Source of the DNA: Aestuariivirga litoralis
Lineage (GTDB): Bacteria; Pseudomonadota; Alphaproteobacteria; Rhizobiales; Aestuariivirgaceae
Length of the DNA: 64,000 nucleotides
Assembly (NCBI RefSeq): GCF_015714715.1
Contig: NZ_WAHS01000001.1
Span: 1,240,001 to 1,304,000, forward strand
Direction of reading: 5' to 3'
The notes under the pieces are model-generated. The model made no database searches and was not told where the DNA came from. It worked only from the letters and a program-made list of their open reading frames with translations. Shown here piece by piece: positions 17,742-26,113 of the stretch; position 1 is the stretch's first letter, and the number at the start of each line of letters is the position of its first letter. The position numbers were made by a program, and so were the translations under genes.

Positions 17742-18335
17742 ATGCGTCTTTCACGTCGCCGCCTTTTGATTGCTACCGTCGCCTTGCCCTTCATGGGGGT
17801 GGCCACATTGCCTGCGCTCGCTGACGGCGGCGCGGACGATTACGTGCATGGCCTGGGGACGCAAGTGCTCAAGATGGTCAAAGGCGGCAAACGCGGCGAC
17901 AAGGGCTTGCAGAGCCGCTTCGGCAATCTTCTCAACCAGTATGTCAATCTTGGCCAACTTGGCTCGATGGCGCTGGGCCGCAACCGGGCCAGCATGCCGT
18001 CGGGCGACAAAGGCATGTTCTCCAGCCTGCTTTCGAATTACGCCGCAGCCCTGTTCGTCTGGTATGTGGATGACTTCCAGGGCAGCGACCTGAAGGTGAC
18101 CAAGATGGGCCAGCAGGGTGCCTTCACCACGGTAGATACAGTGATCGTCGGCAGCAATGAGCCGTTGAGCTGGCGCGTGACCGGTGGCCCGGGTTCCTGG
18201 CGCGTGGCCGACGTCAAGGTCAAAGGCGTGTGGCTGTCGATTGCCATGAAAAAGATGTTCGACGACACGCTCAATGCTTCGCATGGCGATTTCCAGCCGC
18301 TCTATGCAAAACTGCGTGAAGCGGACACCTGGTAA
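17742..18335 (+). CDS. MlaC/Ttg2D-like periplasmic protein
   Basis: Resembles the MlaC family, soluble phospholipid carriers between the outer membrane and an inner-membrane MCE transporter. The 197-residue protein begins MRLSRRRLLIAT, a twin-arginine type signal, cleaved probably after LPALA. The mature part shows the family layout: helical N-half, a YVDDFQGSDLKVTK strand, WRVADVKVKGVWLSIAM and a C-terminal helix. The ATG at 17742 has AAGGA upstream. No mlaFEDB genes are in the window, so the partner is unknown. Confidence 0.7.
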   Translation: MRLSRRRLLIATVALPFMGVATLPALADGGADDYVHGLGTQVLKMVKGGKRGDKGLQSRFGNLLNQYVNLGQLGSMALGRNRASMPSGDKGMFSSLLSNYAAALFVWYVDDFQGSDLKVTKMGQQGAFTTVDTVIVGSNEPLSWRVTGGPGSWRVADVKVKGVWLSIAMKKMFDDTLNASHGDFQPLYAKLREADTW

Positions 18336-18350
18336 TTAACCTTGCATTAA
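18336..18350. promoter_or_regulatory. Perfect CtrA-type box (TTAA-N7-TTAA)
   Basis: TTAACCTTGCATTAA has two TTAA half-sites separated by exactly 7 nt, the consensus of the alphaproteobacterial cell-cycle regulator CtrA. It begins right after the stop of the first MlaC-like gene and ends 38 nt before the ATG of the second. It may drive or repress the second MlaC-like gene and the coupled extensin-like gene separately from the first. Confidence 0.5.
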
Positions 18351-18388
18351 CCCCGTTGGCCTGAGATTTGGGGGAGAGAGCTCGAATC

Positions 18389-18946
18389 ATGATTTCACGC
18401 CGATTCTTCCTGGCCTTGATGCCTGCCGTTTTTGCCGTGCCCGCGATGGCTGCGGATCATCCGTCTGTGGTTTTCATGAACCGCATGGGCGATGAACTAC
18501 TGCACGCCCATCGGCAGGGCACCACTTCGGCGTTTATGCGCGTAATTCAACGGTATGCTGATATCAATTCGATCGCTGATGAATCGATCGGTACCTACAA
18601 AGTAGGTGACGGTGACATGGCCCGCTACAAGCGCGGCGTTGCCACTTTCATTTCGCGTTATTTCGCCGACCAGAGCCGCAGCTATCAGGTTGCCAAATTC
18701 GAAGTGGGCGAAGCCACTGTCGACAAGGACAAGAATGTCCTGGTTGATTCCAAAGTGTTCCTGATGTCTGGCCAGACTTACAGTGTGACCTGGAAACTGA
18801 ATTGGGTTGGCGGTTCGTACAAGGTGGCCGATGCCCGCTTCCTGGGTTTCTCGATGACCTCGATGGAACGCAATCTATTCAGTTCCTTCCTGGCCAAGCA
18901 TGATGGTGATGTGAAGGCCTTGATCGTCGCCCTCAACCGGCAATGA
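18389..18946 (+). CDS. MlaC/Ttg2D-like periplasmic protein, second copy
   Basis: A 185-residue paralogue of the preceding gene. It starts MISRRFFLALMP, a close match to the SRRxFLK twin-arginine motif, with cleavage likely after AMA. The body has family features: YADINSIADESIGTYK, FISRYFADQSRSY, a VTWKLNWVGGSYKVADARFLGFSM core and a closing helix. GGGGGAGAG precedes the ATG at 18389. The stop overlaps the extensin-like gene by 4 nt. Substrate and partner are unknown. Confidence 0.7.
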   Translation: MISRRFFLALMPAVFAVPAMAADHPSVVFMNRMGDELLHAHRQGTTSAFMRVIQRYADINSIADESIGTYKVGDGDMARYKRGVATFISRYFADQSRSYQVAKFEVGEATVDKDKNVLVDSKVFLMSGQTYSVTWKLNWVGGSYKVADARFLGFSMTSMERNLFSSFLAKHDGDVKALIVALNRQ

Positions 18947-19593
18947 CCTTGAAGCCCGCAAGGCTGTTTGCGGGTGCAGGCCTTACTCTTCTCGCTGCCT
19001 GTTCCACCGGGCCCCGTTCCGCGCAATTTACACTTGAAGGCGTGCAAGCGCCGAAAAGCACTTGCGCAGTTGATCCGCAAAGTTTCGCCCAAGCCACTCC
19101 TCTGCCCGACATTGAAGAAGGCAATGGCTGCCGCGTCAGCCCGGCCTATAAAATCAGTGCCGTGAATGACGTGCAGTTTTCACCCAGTGCGGTGGTCAAT
19201 TGCGATCTGGCTGACAGTGTGAGCGGCTGGATCACCCGCAATGTTCAGCCGGCAGCACAGGCCGCTTACGGCCAGAAGGTTGTTTCGGCCGAGATCGCAT
19301 CTTCTTATGCGTGCCGCGCGCGTGATAATATTCGCGGAGCAAAACTTTCCGAACACGGTTTTGGAAACGCCATCGACTTCGGTGGTTTCACACTTGCCGA
19401 TGGCCGTGAGGTTTCTGTAGTGCGCGATTATTATGGCAAGCTGGATGACCAACAGTTCCTTCACCGCATCCGGCAGGAAGCTTGTGGCCCCTTCCACACC
19501 GTGCTGGGGCCAGGTTCAGACCGCTTCCACAAGGATCATATCCACCTCGACCTTCAGCATGACCGCCGTGGCGGCGGACCTTACTGCCATTGA
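18943..19593 (+). CDS. Extensin-like domain lipoprotein
   Basis: A 216-residue envelope protein with a lipobox (LTLLAACS) and an extensin-like C-terminal domain. The diagnostic parts are the SEHGFGNAIDFGGF segment, FLHRIRQEACGPFHTVLGPGSD and a final HKDHIHLDL. This fold resembles Zn-dependent peptidoglycan peptidases (HxxxxxxxD plus HxH), so cell-wall hydrolysis is plausible but unproven. Start and the previous stop overlap as ATGA, so it is probably made together with the MlaC-like protein. Confidence 0.8.
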   Translation: MTLKPARLFAGAGLTLLAACSTGPRSAQFTLEGVQAPKSTCAVDPQSFAQATPLPDIEEGNGCRVSPAYKISAVNDVQFSPSAVVNCDLADSVSGWITRNVQPAAQAAYGQKVVSAEIASSYACRARDNIRGAKLSEHGFGNAIDFGGFTLADGREVSVVRDYYGKLDDQQFLHRIRQEACGPFHTVLGPGSDRFHKDHIHLDLQHDRRGGGPYCH

Positions 19594-19719
19594 GAGTGCT
19601 GTGAGCTGATCAGCCATCGCAACTCAAGCGAAACGCCCTTGCCAGAAAAGCGATTCCCCGCCTAATCTTCTCGAAAGCCAAAACCGGCGGCAAAAAGCCG
19701 GATGGGCTGGGGAGGACAT

Positions 19720-19893
19720 ATGAAACACATTCTGCTGCTGATCCCATGCATCCTGGCGGTCGCCACGCCATGGTACAATTCCATTGAGCCGCAATTGTTC
19801 GGCTTCCCCTTCTTCTACTGGTTCAACCTGGTGCTGGTGCCGATTTCGGTGATCTTCATCTATGCGGCCTTCAAGGTGGAGGGCAGCAAATGA
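19720..19893 (+). CDS. DUF3311 small membrane subunit of a solute symporter
   Basis: A 57-residue protein with two hydrophobic helices and the PWYNSIEPQLFGFPFFYWF core typical of DUF3311. Such proteins are encoded directly before SSF-family symporters and are thought to assist them. GGGGAGGAC precedes the ATG at 19720. The stop overlaps the symporter start by 4 nt. A GC-rich stem-loop (CCGGC/GCCGG, 19684-19700) lies just upstream. Confidence 0.8.
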   Translation: MKHILLLIPCILAVATPWYNSIEPQLFGFPFFYWFNLVLVPISVIFIYAAFKVEGSK

Positions 19894-21461
19894 ACATTGT
19901 TGCCACAACAGTTTTCGTTCTGTTTTTCGTGCTGGTCACGGCGCTGGGTTTCTGGGCGGCGCGATGGAAGGCGGGCGATCTCAACAAGATTGATGAATGG
20001 GGCTTAGGGGGACGCCAGTTCGGCCCGTGGATCACTTGGTTCCTGCTGGGTGGCGATCTCTATACCGCCTACACAGTGATTGCCGTGCCCGCCGTGGTCT
20101 ATGCCATCGGTGCTTACGGCTTCTTCGCCGTGCCCTACACGGTTCTCATTTACCCGCTGGTGTTCCTGATCATGCCGCGGCTGTGGAATGTCTCGGCGCG
20201 GCATGGCTACGTCACCGCAGCTGATTTCACCTATGGCCGCTTTGGCAATAAGTGGCTGGAGTTGGCCGTGGCCATCACCGGCATTGCCGCCACCATGCCT
20301 TACATTGCGCTGCAGCTCGTCGGCATGGAAAAGGTGATCCAGGCTTTGGGCTTTTCCGGCGAAGGCTGGGTGTCGCATGTGCCGCTCACCGTGGCCTTCG
20401 TCATCCTTGCCCTTTACACTTACAGTTCAGGCCTGCGCGCCCCTGCCCTGATCGCCTTCGTCAAAGACATCATGATCTATGTCTTCGTGATCGCGGCGAT
20501 CATTCTCATTCCTTATGAGCTGGGTGGCTTCAGTGCGATCTTTGAACTGGCCGGCAAAGCCTTCGAAGCCAAGGTGGCCGCTGGTGCCGCGATGGATCCA
20601 CCGCAGAAGATCGCGGCCGGCCTTACTCTGACTCAAGGCCAGGTCGTGCCGTTCATGACGCTGGCCATTGGTTCGGCTATGGCATTGTTCATGTATCCGC
20701 ATTCGCTGACCGGCGTGCTGTCGTCGAAGAACCCGCGCACCATTCGCTTCAATGCGATGACGCTGCCGGCCTATTCGCTCGTGCTGGGCCTTATTGCCCT
20801 GCTCGGCCTGATGGGCCGCGCTGCCGGGCTTGAACTCAAGAACCCGCAGGATGTGGTGCCGCAGCTGTTCCTCAAGATGTTCCCGGACTGGTTTGTCGGC
20901 TTTTCCTTCGCGGCCATCGCCATCGGTGCCTTGGTGCCGGCGGCGGTGATGTCGATTGGTGCGGCCAACACATTCACCCGCAATGTGTGGCGGCCCTTTG
21001 TCAATCCCAACATGTCGTCCAAGCAGGAATCTGACTTGGCCAAGCTAATGTCGCTGATTGTGAAGCTTGGCGCATTGGTGATCATTCTGTTCATCAACAC
21101 GCAGTTCGCCCTGGACTTCCAGTTGCTGGGCGGCATCCTGATGATCCAGATCTTCCCGGCCATGGTGTTCGGCCTCTACACGCGCCGCATCCATGGCACG
21201 CCATTGCTCATCGGCTGGCTGGTGGGCATGGCGCTGGGCATCTTCCTTGCGGCAGGCGCCAAGGCCTGGGTGCCGACCTGGATGACGCCACTGGGCTTTG
21301 CGGTTTACATCGGCTTCTTCTCGGTGATCGTGAATGCGATCATCGCGGTAATATTGAGCTTCGTCTTGCCGAATTCTGGCACGGACCAGACCAAGCCTGC
21401 CGACTTTGAAGATGGTGCGACGATGCCGCCGCACCGCCACGAGCCGGAGCCGGTTCTCTAA
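19890..21461 (+). CDS. Sodium:solute symporter, monocarboxylate (MctP) type
   Basis: SSF-family secondary transporter of 523 residues with about 13 membrane segments. The N-terminal GFWAARWKAGDLNKIDEWGLGGRQFGPW segment, LLGGDLYTAYT and the ALFMYPHSLTGVLSSKNPRTIRFN loop match MctP-like carriers known from rhizobia, which take up lactate, pyruvate or alanine. The substrate here is inferred from family only. It is translationally coupled to the DUF3311 gene and meets the EamA gene tail to tail with a 4-nt overlap. Confidence 0.85.
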   Translation: MNIVATTVFVLFFVLVTALGFWAARWKAGDLNKIDEWGLGGRQFGPWITWFLLGGDLYTAYTVIAVPAVVYAIGAYGFFAVPYTVLIYPLVFLIMPRLWNVSARHGYVTAADFTYGRFGNKWLELAVAITGIAATMPYIALQLVGMEKVIQALGFSGEGWVSHVPLTVAFVILALYTYSSGLRAPALIAFVKDIMIYVFVIAAIILIPYELGGFSAIFELAGKAFEAKVAAGAAMDPPQKIAAGLTLTQGQVVPFMTLAIGSAMALFMYPHSLTGVLSSKNPRTIRFNAMTLPAYSLVLGLIALLGLMGRAAGLELKNPQDVVPQLFLKMFPDWFVGFSFAAIAIGALVPAAVMSIGAANTFTRNVWRPFVNPNMSSKQESDLAKLMSLIVKLGALVIILFINTQFALDFQLLGGILMIQIFPAMVFGLYTRRIHGTPLLIGWLVGMALGIFLAAGAKAWVPTWMTPLGFAVYIGFFSVIVNAIIAVILSFVLPNSGTDQTKPADFEDGATMPPHRHEPEPVL

Positions 21462-22357
21462 TCAACAGCGACAGGCTGCTGCTGCACTAGTGCAACGGCA
21501 GCCTTGCGCCCGAACCAGACGCAGGCTGCCACGATCAACGCGAAGACGATGGCGCGCGGGGTGATCGGCTCGGCAAGAATGAAGTAAGCCGCCACCAAAG
21601 TGAAAAAGGTCTGCAGCAATTGCACCTGGCCCACGCGGGCAATGCCGCCGAGGCTGAGGCCGCGATACCAGAAATAGAAGCCGCCCAATTGGCTGAGCAG
21701 CGCGAGATAGGCAAAGCAGCCCCAGCCGATCAGGCTTTCATCGCCCTTGAAATTCATCACCAGCCAGATGGTCACCGGCAAGGTGACAGGCAAGGCCAGC
21801 AGCAATGCCCAGGAAATGACCTGCCAGCCACCCAGTTTCTTGGCCAGCTGCGCACCTGCGGCATAGCCCATGGCGGCGGCGAAAACCGCGAGCACCAGCA
21901 GCAGATCACCGCCGTGGATTTCTGCCCCGCCATCCCAGAGCGCAAAGGCTGCAACCGCAGCTGCACCCAGCACGCTCCAAGCCCAAAAGGCTGGTGAGGG
22001 GCGCTCGCCGGCGAAAATAGTGCTCATTAGGGCGGTGGCGAGTGGTAGCGTGCCCAGAACCACGCTGCCATGCGAGGCCGGCACATATTGCAGCGCCAAT
22101 GCGGAAAGCACCGGAAAGCCAAAGATCACGCCACCCATCACAAAGGCAAGCTGGCCCACATCTTTCCACGATGGCCAGGGCTGGCGGGTGAGCAACAAAA
22201 AAGGAAAGCCTACCGCTGCGGCCACCACCGTTCGGCCAAATGACAGAAACAGAGCAGCAAAGCCATGCTGCAGGCCCAGCTTTGTGAGAGGCAAAGTGAG
22301 TGCAAAAATCGCCACGCCAACCAGGCCCAGCCACATACCCTTGGATTCAACCGTCAT
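21458..22357 (-). CDS. EamA/DMT-superfamily transporter
   Basis: A 299-residue inner-membrane protein with ten hydrophobic segments in two repeated EamA halves (about residues 10-140 and 150-290). Members export metabolites such as amino acids or purines; the substrate here cannot be read from sequence. The segment VPASHGSVVLGTLPLATALMS near residue 95 is typical of the first half. The ATG at 22357 opens the family's N-terminus directly. Confidence 0.82.
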   Translation of the reverse strand: MTVESKGMWLGLVGVAIFALTLPLTKLGLQHGFAALFLSFGRTVVAAAVGFPFLLLTRQPWPSWKDVGQLAFVMGGVIFGFPVLSALALQYVPASHGSVVLGTLPLATALMSTIFAGERPSPAFWAWSVLGAAAVAAFALWDGGAEIHGGDLLLVLAVFAAAMGYAAGAQLAKKLGGWQVISWALLLALPVTLPVTIWLVMNFKGDESLIGWGCFAYLALLSQLGGFYFWYRGLSLGGIARVGQVQLLQTFFTLVAAYFILAEPITPRAIVFALIVAACVWFGRKAAVALVQQQPVAVD

Positions 22358-22432
22358 CGAACCGACATATCCCTTGGACTAGGAGTAATACCAGCTATAA
22401 TCCGCAACCTTAAGGCCAGACACGGGAAACCC

Positions 22433-23338
22433 ATGGAACAAGCTGTGGCGCGCAAAGTACGCTTTACTTATTCGACGGCGGATCAACCCTTCATCCAGCG
22501 CGCTGTTATTCAAGCCATTGAAAAACTCGGCGGGCAGCGCAAGCTCAAGAAGCTCTATGTGCGCCACCAGGAAAATGTCGATCGCGGCGCGAATTTCTTC
22601 GACTCAGCCATCAACTTGCTGCGCATCAATGTGGATTTTGATGGTGCGGCCCTGGGGCAAGTGCCGCGCACCGGGCCGGTTCTGTTCATTTCCAATCATC
22701 CTTACGGCGTACTGGATGGCGTGACTCTCACTTGGCTGGCGCTGAAAGTGCGGCCTGACACCAAAGTGCTGGCCAACGATGTTCTGTGCCAGGATGCCAA
22801 TGCCGCCAAGAATCTCCTGCCCGTAGCATTTGCCCCCACCCGTGAGGCGCGCGAAACCAATGTGCGTTCCCGCCATGAGGCACAGAAGCTTTTGAAGGAA
22901 GGTGGTGCTGTCGGCATTTTCCCCGGTGGTGGCGTTTCCACCTCCGAACGCGCGCATCGCGGCACCGCGATGGACCTGCCCTGGGCGCCTTTCACCGCCA
23001 AGCTGGTGCGCATGTCGGAAGCCACAGTTGTTCCGATTTATTTCACCGGGCAGAATTCCCGCCTGTTCCAAATTGCCAGCCATTTGAGCCTGACGTTACG
23101 GCTCTCGCTGGTGTTCCGGGAAACCGCAAGGCGGATCGGAACCGATCTGAAGGTGCGCGTCGGCAAGCCGATCCCATTTTCGGAGATCGCACATTTGACG
23201 GAACGCGAAGATATGATCCGCGAACTGCGCAAAAGGACCTATGCTTTAGCTCAACCGCAGGATATAAAGGGCCCTGTTCACGATCTGCACTTGCGTCACG
23301 GCCGTATCAAGGGCTGGAAGACCGGCGGTGGTGACTGA
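22433..23338 (+). CDS. Lysophospholipid acyltransferase family protein (PlsC-like)
   Basis: Probable membrane-associated acyltransferase of glycerolipid or ornithine-lipid type. I chose the ATG at 22433, giving 301 residues. The catalytic block reads NHPYGVLDGV, with five residues between His and Asp instead of the usual four, as in some hemolysin-like acyltransferases. The second block is GIFPGGGVSTSE and the third is VVPIYFTGQNS. No transmembrane helix is obvious. The acyl acceptor is unknown. It stands alone between a convergent-free DMT gene and the next MlaC-like gene. Confidence 0.75.
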   Translation: MEQAVARKVRFTYSTADQPFIQRAVIQAIEKLGGQRKLKKLYVRHQENVDRGANFFDSAINLLRINVDFDGAALGQVPRTGPVLFISNHPYGVLDGVTLTWLALKVRPDTKVLANDVLCQDANAAKNLLPVAFAPTREARETNVRSRHEAQKLLKEGGAVGIFPGGGVSTSERAHRGTAMDLPWAPFTAKLVRMSEATVVPIYFTGQNSRLFQIASHLSLTLRLSLVFRETARRIGTDLKVRVGKPIPFSEIAHLTEREDMIRELRKRTYALAQPQDIKGPVHDLHLRHGRIKGWKTGGGD

Positions 23339-23390
23339 ATCCAGCAAATCAAGCTGGAACCAAGAACGGCCGTGGGAGTTTTGATTGTTG

Positions 23391-23915
23391 ATGAAGCGTT
23401 TTATCTCCACTTTTGTTCTCGCGCTTGCTCTGTCCGGCGGCGCTGCTCTCGCTGACAGTTGCCCCTCGCGTGAATTTGCGCAAAGTGCTGCAACCGCCAT
23501 TCAGGGTGCCGCCCGGCAGCGTTCACCGCAAGCCTTCATCAATGCTGCTTCGCGCTATATTGACTTGAACTCGCTTTCGCTTACCGCTTTGGGCAAATAT
23601 CGTTCGCAGCTCACGCCTGCGCAGCAAAGCCGCTATCTCGCATCGGCGCGCAAATTCATCGGCAAATTCCTGGTCGATAATTCAAACTATATTCCGACCT
23701 CCGGCGTCTCGTCGGTCAGCTGCTCCGGTAGCCTGGCCACCGTGCGCTTTGATTCCGGCGCGTCGATCACCTTCCGCCTTGCCGGGCCACAACGCGTTTC
23801 CGACGTTTTGATCCTGGGCATTTCGGTGGTCGGGGCAATGCGCAGCTATTTCACCGGCATCATCCAGAACCATAATGGTGATGTGAACGCGCTGTCTACC
23901 GCGCTGTCACAGTAA
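23391..23915 (+). CDS. MlaC/Ttg2D-like periplasmic protein, third copy
   Basis: A 174-residue relative of the two MlaC-like proteins about 5 kb upstream, but with an ordinary Sec signal peptide (MKRFISTFVLALALSGGAALA). Shared features are FINAASRYIDLNSLSLTALGKYRSQL, a helical ARKFIGKFLVDNSNYI segment and the closing HNGDVNALSTALSQ, which parallels HDGDVKALIVALNRQ in the second copy. Two cysteines (DSCPS and VSCSG) are unique to this copy. A TTG triplet at 23385 could also start it. Confidence 0.65.
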   Translation: MKRFISTFVLALALSGGAALADSCPSREFAQSAATAIQGAARQRSPQAFINAASRYIDLNSLSLTALGKYRSQLTPAQQSRYLASARKFIGKFLVDNSNYIPTSGVSSVSCSGSLATVRFDSGASITFRLAGPQRVSDVLILGISVVGAMRSYFTGIIQNHNGDVNALSTALSQ

Positions 23916-23987
23916 GAACCTCTTTCCAGCGATCTCAATTCTGCCATAAGTGGCAGACAAATCGCTTTGGGTTATTGAGGGATCCAG

Positions 23988-24647
23988 ATGAAAAAACCTG
24001 TTCTGGCTGTGCTTGCCGCAGCCTTGCTTCTTTCTGCCTGCACGACCGATCCATTCACCGGCGAGCAAAAGGCCTCCAACACGGCTGTCGGTGGACTTGG
24101 CGGTGCGGGCATTGGCGCCATCACCGGCGCAGTGATCGGTGCTGCCGTGAGTGCCGATGTGCGCAAGGCTGCGCTGATTGGCGCAGGCATTGGTGCTTTG
24201 ACCGGTGGCGGCATCGGCCTTTACATGGACAACCAGGAAGCCAAGTTGCGGCAGCGCCTGCAGGGCACCGGCGTTTCAGTGACGCGCGTGGGCGACAGCA
24301 TCGTTCTCAACATGCCGTCCAACATCACGTTTGATACCGACAAGTCTGAGCTGAAGCCGCAATTCTACAACACGCTGAATTCAGTGGTGTTGGTGTTCAA
24401 GGAATACAAACAGACGCTCATCAATGTGATCGGCCATACAGATTCCTCCGGCGATCCGAATTACAATTATGACCTGTCGCGCCGGCGCGCGGCTTCGGTG
24501 GCGCAATATCTTTCGGCCCAGCAGCTCGATCCCAACCGGTTCTCGGTGGAGGGCCATGGCGCGGGTGATCCGATTGCGTCGAATGCTTCGCCTTCAGGCC
24601 GTGCGCAGAACCGCCGTGTGGAAATCACCATTTTGCCGCTGACCTGA
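23988..24647 (+). CDS. OmpA-family lipoprotein (YiaD-like)
   Basis: Outer-membrane lipoprotein expected to bind peptidoglycan. The 219-residue chain has a lipobox (LLLSACT), a glycine-zipper membrane-like stretch at about residues 32-80 (GGLGGAGIGAITGAVIGAAV and GAGIGALTGGGIGLY), and a C-terminal OmpA domain with NVIGHTDSSGDPNYNYDLSR and the RAQNRRVEI end. AGGGATC precedes the ATG. prmA follows after 3 nt. Confidence 0.9.
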   Translation: MKKPVLAVLAAALLLSACTTDPFTGEQKASNTAVGGLGGAGIGAITGAVIGAAVSADVRKAALIGAGIGALTGGGIGLYMDNQEAKLRQRLQGTGVSVTRVGDSIVLNMPSNITFDTDKSELKPQFYNTLNSVVLVFKEYKQTLINVIGHTDSSGDPNYNYDLSRRRAASVAQYLSAQQLDPNRFSVEGHGAGDPIASNASPSGRAQNRRVEITILPLT

Positions 24648-24650
24648 TAC

Positions 24651-25601
24651 TTGATCGTGAGCGAGGCGCGCTTCACTTTGAGTTTCGGCAACCTGTCGCA
24701 TGACGGGGCCTTTGCGATGATGGACAAGATCGAGAATGATTTTGCCATCGACGCACTTGCCGTCACCATCAACGAAACCGACGAAGCCAAGGCGCTGTGG
24801 GAAACCGTGGCCTGGTTCTCTTCAGCTGAAGAAGCCGAGGACGCGCGTGCTCATTTCAACTTGGCCGGCGCTGCCGTTGCGCCGGTGCCGGACCGGGACT
24901 GGGTGCGAGAATCTCTCGCTGGGCTGAACCCGGTGGTGGCGGGGCGGTTCTTCCTGCATGGGTCACATGATCGCCCATCGCGCCGCGCCGGTGGCATTTC
25001 ATTGGAGATCGACGCCGGCACGGCCTTTGGAACCGGACATCACGGCACGACTTGGGGCTGCCTTGAAGCACTTGATGACATTCTGAAGCGCCACCGCCCT
25101 GCCCGCATGCTGGACCTCGGCACCGGCACAGGCGTGCTGGGGCTTGCCGCTGCCAAAGCGCTGCGCTCACACGTGTTAGCGACCGATATTGATCCTGAAG
25201 CGGTGCGTGTGGCGAAGCTCAACGCCATCCACAATGGCTCTGGACCGTGGTTCAAGGGGCTCACTGCTGCCGGCCTGCATGATGCCGCCATCCGCAAAGC
25301 GGCGCCCTATGATCTCATCTTTGCCAATATTCTGGCGCGGCCGCTGGCGATGCTGGCACCGGGCATTGTGTCCATGCTGGAGCCGCGCGGGCATCTCATT
25401 CTGTCGGGATTGACGGTGGACCAGCTGCGCTGGATCAAGGCGGTCTATACGGCGCGTGGGTTGATTACCCGGCGCGTGATCAACAGTGAAAACTGGATTG
25501 CTTTGGTGATGACCAAGCCATCGCGCCAAAATAAAAGCCGCGCCTCTCGCAAGGCGCAGCTTATAGGTTCAAAGGGTCTCGGCTGGGCCGAAGACGCTTA
25601 G
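24651..25601 (+). CDS. prmA: Ribosomal protein L11 methyltransferase
   Basis: SAM-dependent enzyme that trimethylates L11. The start is uncertain: TTG at 24651 or GTG at 24657, both just after the OmpA lipoprotein stop, and no ATG fits until the body of the domain. The C-terminal half is clear, with EIDAGTAFGTGHHGTTWGCL, motif I as MLDLGTGTGVLGLAAAK, ATDIDPEAVRVAKLNA and NILARPL (the NxxxxPL-like active site). At 316 residues it is slightly longer than usual, with a basic tail. Confidence 0.92.
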   Translation: MIVSEARFTLSFGNLSHDGAFAMMDKIENDFAIDALAVTINETDEAKALWETVAWFSSAEEAEDARAHFNLAGAAVAPVPDRDWVRESLAGLNPVVAGRFFLHGSHDRPSRRAGGISLEIDAGTAFGTGHHGTTWGCLEALDDILKRHRPARMLDLGTGTGVLGLAAAKALRSHVLATDIDPEAVRVAKLNAIHNGSGPWFKGLTAAGLHDAAIRKAAPYDLIFANILARPLAMLAPGIVSMLEPRGHLILSGLTVDQLRWIKAVYTARGLITRRVINSENWIALVMTKPSRQNKSRASRKAQLIGSKGLGWAEDA

Positions 25602-25607
25602 TAGCGT

Positions 25608-25799
25608 TTAACGACGACCCCAGACGCTCGACTCGATCTCGCCGCGCGACAGGCCGATATCGGCCAGCAAACGGTCATCAAGCTGATGCAGCTGGCGGAT
25701 CGCACGGGTGCGCGAAACCAGAGACTGCACACGGCCCAGAAGGGTGCCGGTGCGGTTCGCATGGCGGGTGGTTTCACGTTCCAAACTCGACAAAGTCAT
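25608..25799 (-). CDS. DUF1127 small protein (YjiS-like)
   Basis: A 63-residue basic protein with the C-terminal DUF1127 motif (LHQLDDRLLADIGLSRGEIE). Such proteins bind RNA or affect phosphate and carbon metabolism in alphaproteobacteria; the role here is unknown. GGAG at 25806-25809 lies 6 nt before the ATG at 25799, which decides for this start over the ATG at 25805 and a TTG at 25829. It is convergent with prmA and has a strong extended -10 promoter upstream. Confidence 0.85.
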   Translation of the reverse strand: MTLSSLERETTRHANRTGTLLGRVQSLVSRTRAIRQLHQLDDRLLADIGLSRGEIESSVWGRR

Positions 25800-25888
25800 A
25801 GTCATCTCCAAAGTGTTTTCCATTGTCAAATTGCATGCACTTTCTGCATAGCAACTCCGAAATCTGATAAGCTGTTGTATAGTGGCGG

Positions 25889-25897
25889 ATTATAGCA
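25889..25897 (-). promoter_or_regulatory. Extended -10 promoter of the DUF1127 gene
   Basis: On the minus strand TGCTATAAT combines a TGn extension with a perfect TATAAT hexamer. No good -35 lies 16-18 nt upstream, as often seen with extended -10 promoters. Transcription would start near 25882 and leave a leader of about 80 nt. The rest of the 25800-26113 spacer shows no gene. Confidence 0.55.
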
Positions 25898-26113
25898 GAA
25901 TTGTGACTGATAACGATCCGTTTCGATGAGAGTTCTCTTAAAGATTTCAAGATTAACAAAGGATGAACGGCATTAGCTATGCGTAATCCGCATAAATAGC
26001 GTGGTGAATTCAGCCTTTTAACTCGTCATATTGCTGCAAAACCCGTCAAATGCGCATAGCGGGTCAACTTCGACATCTGTCCTGGTGGTGTATTCTGCGT
26101 TAAGCTTTGCGGC

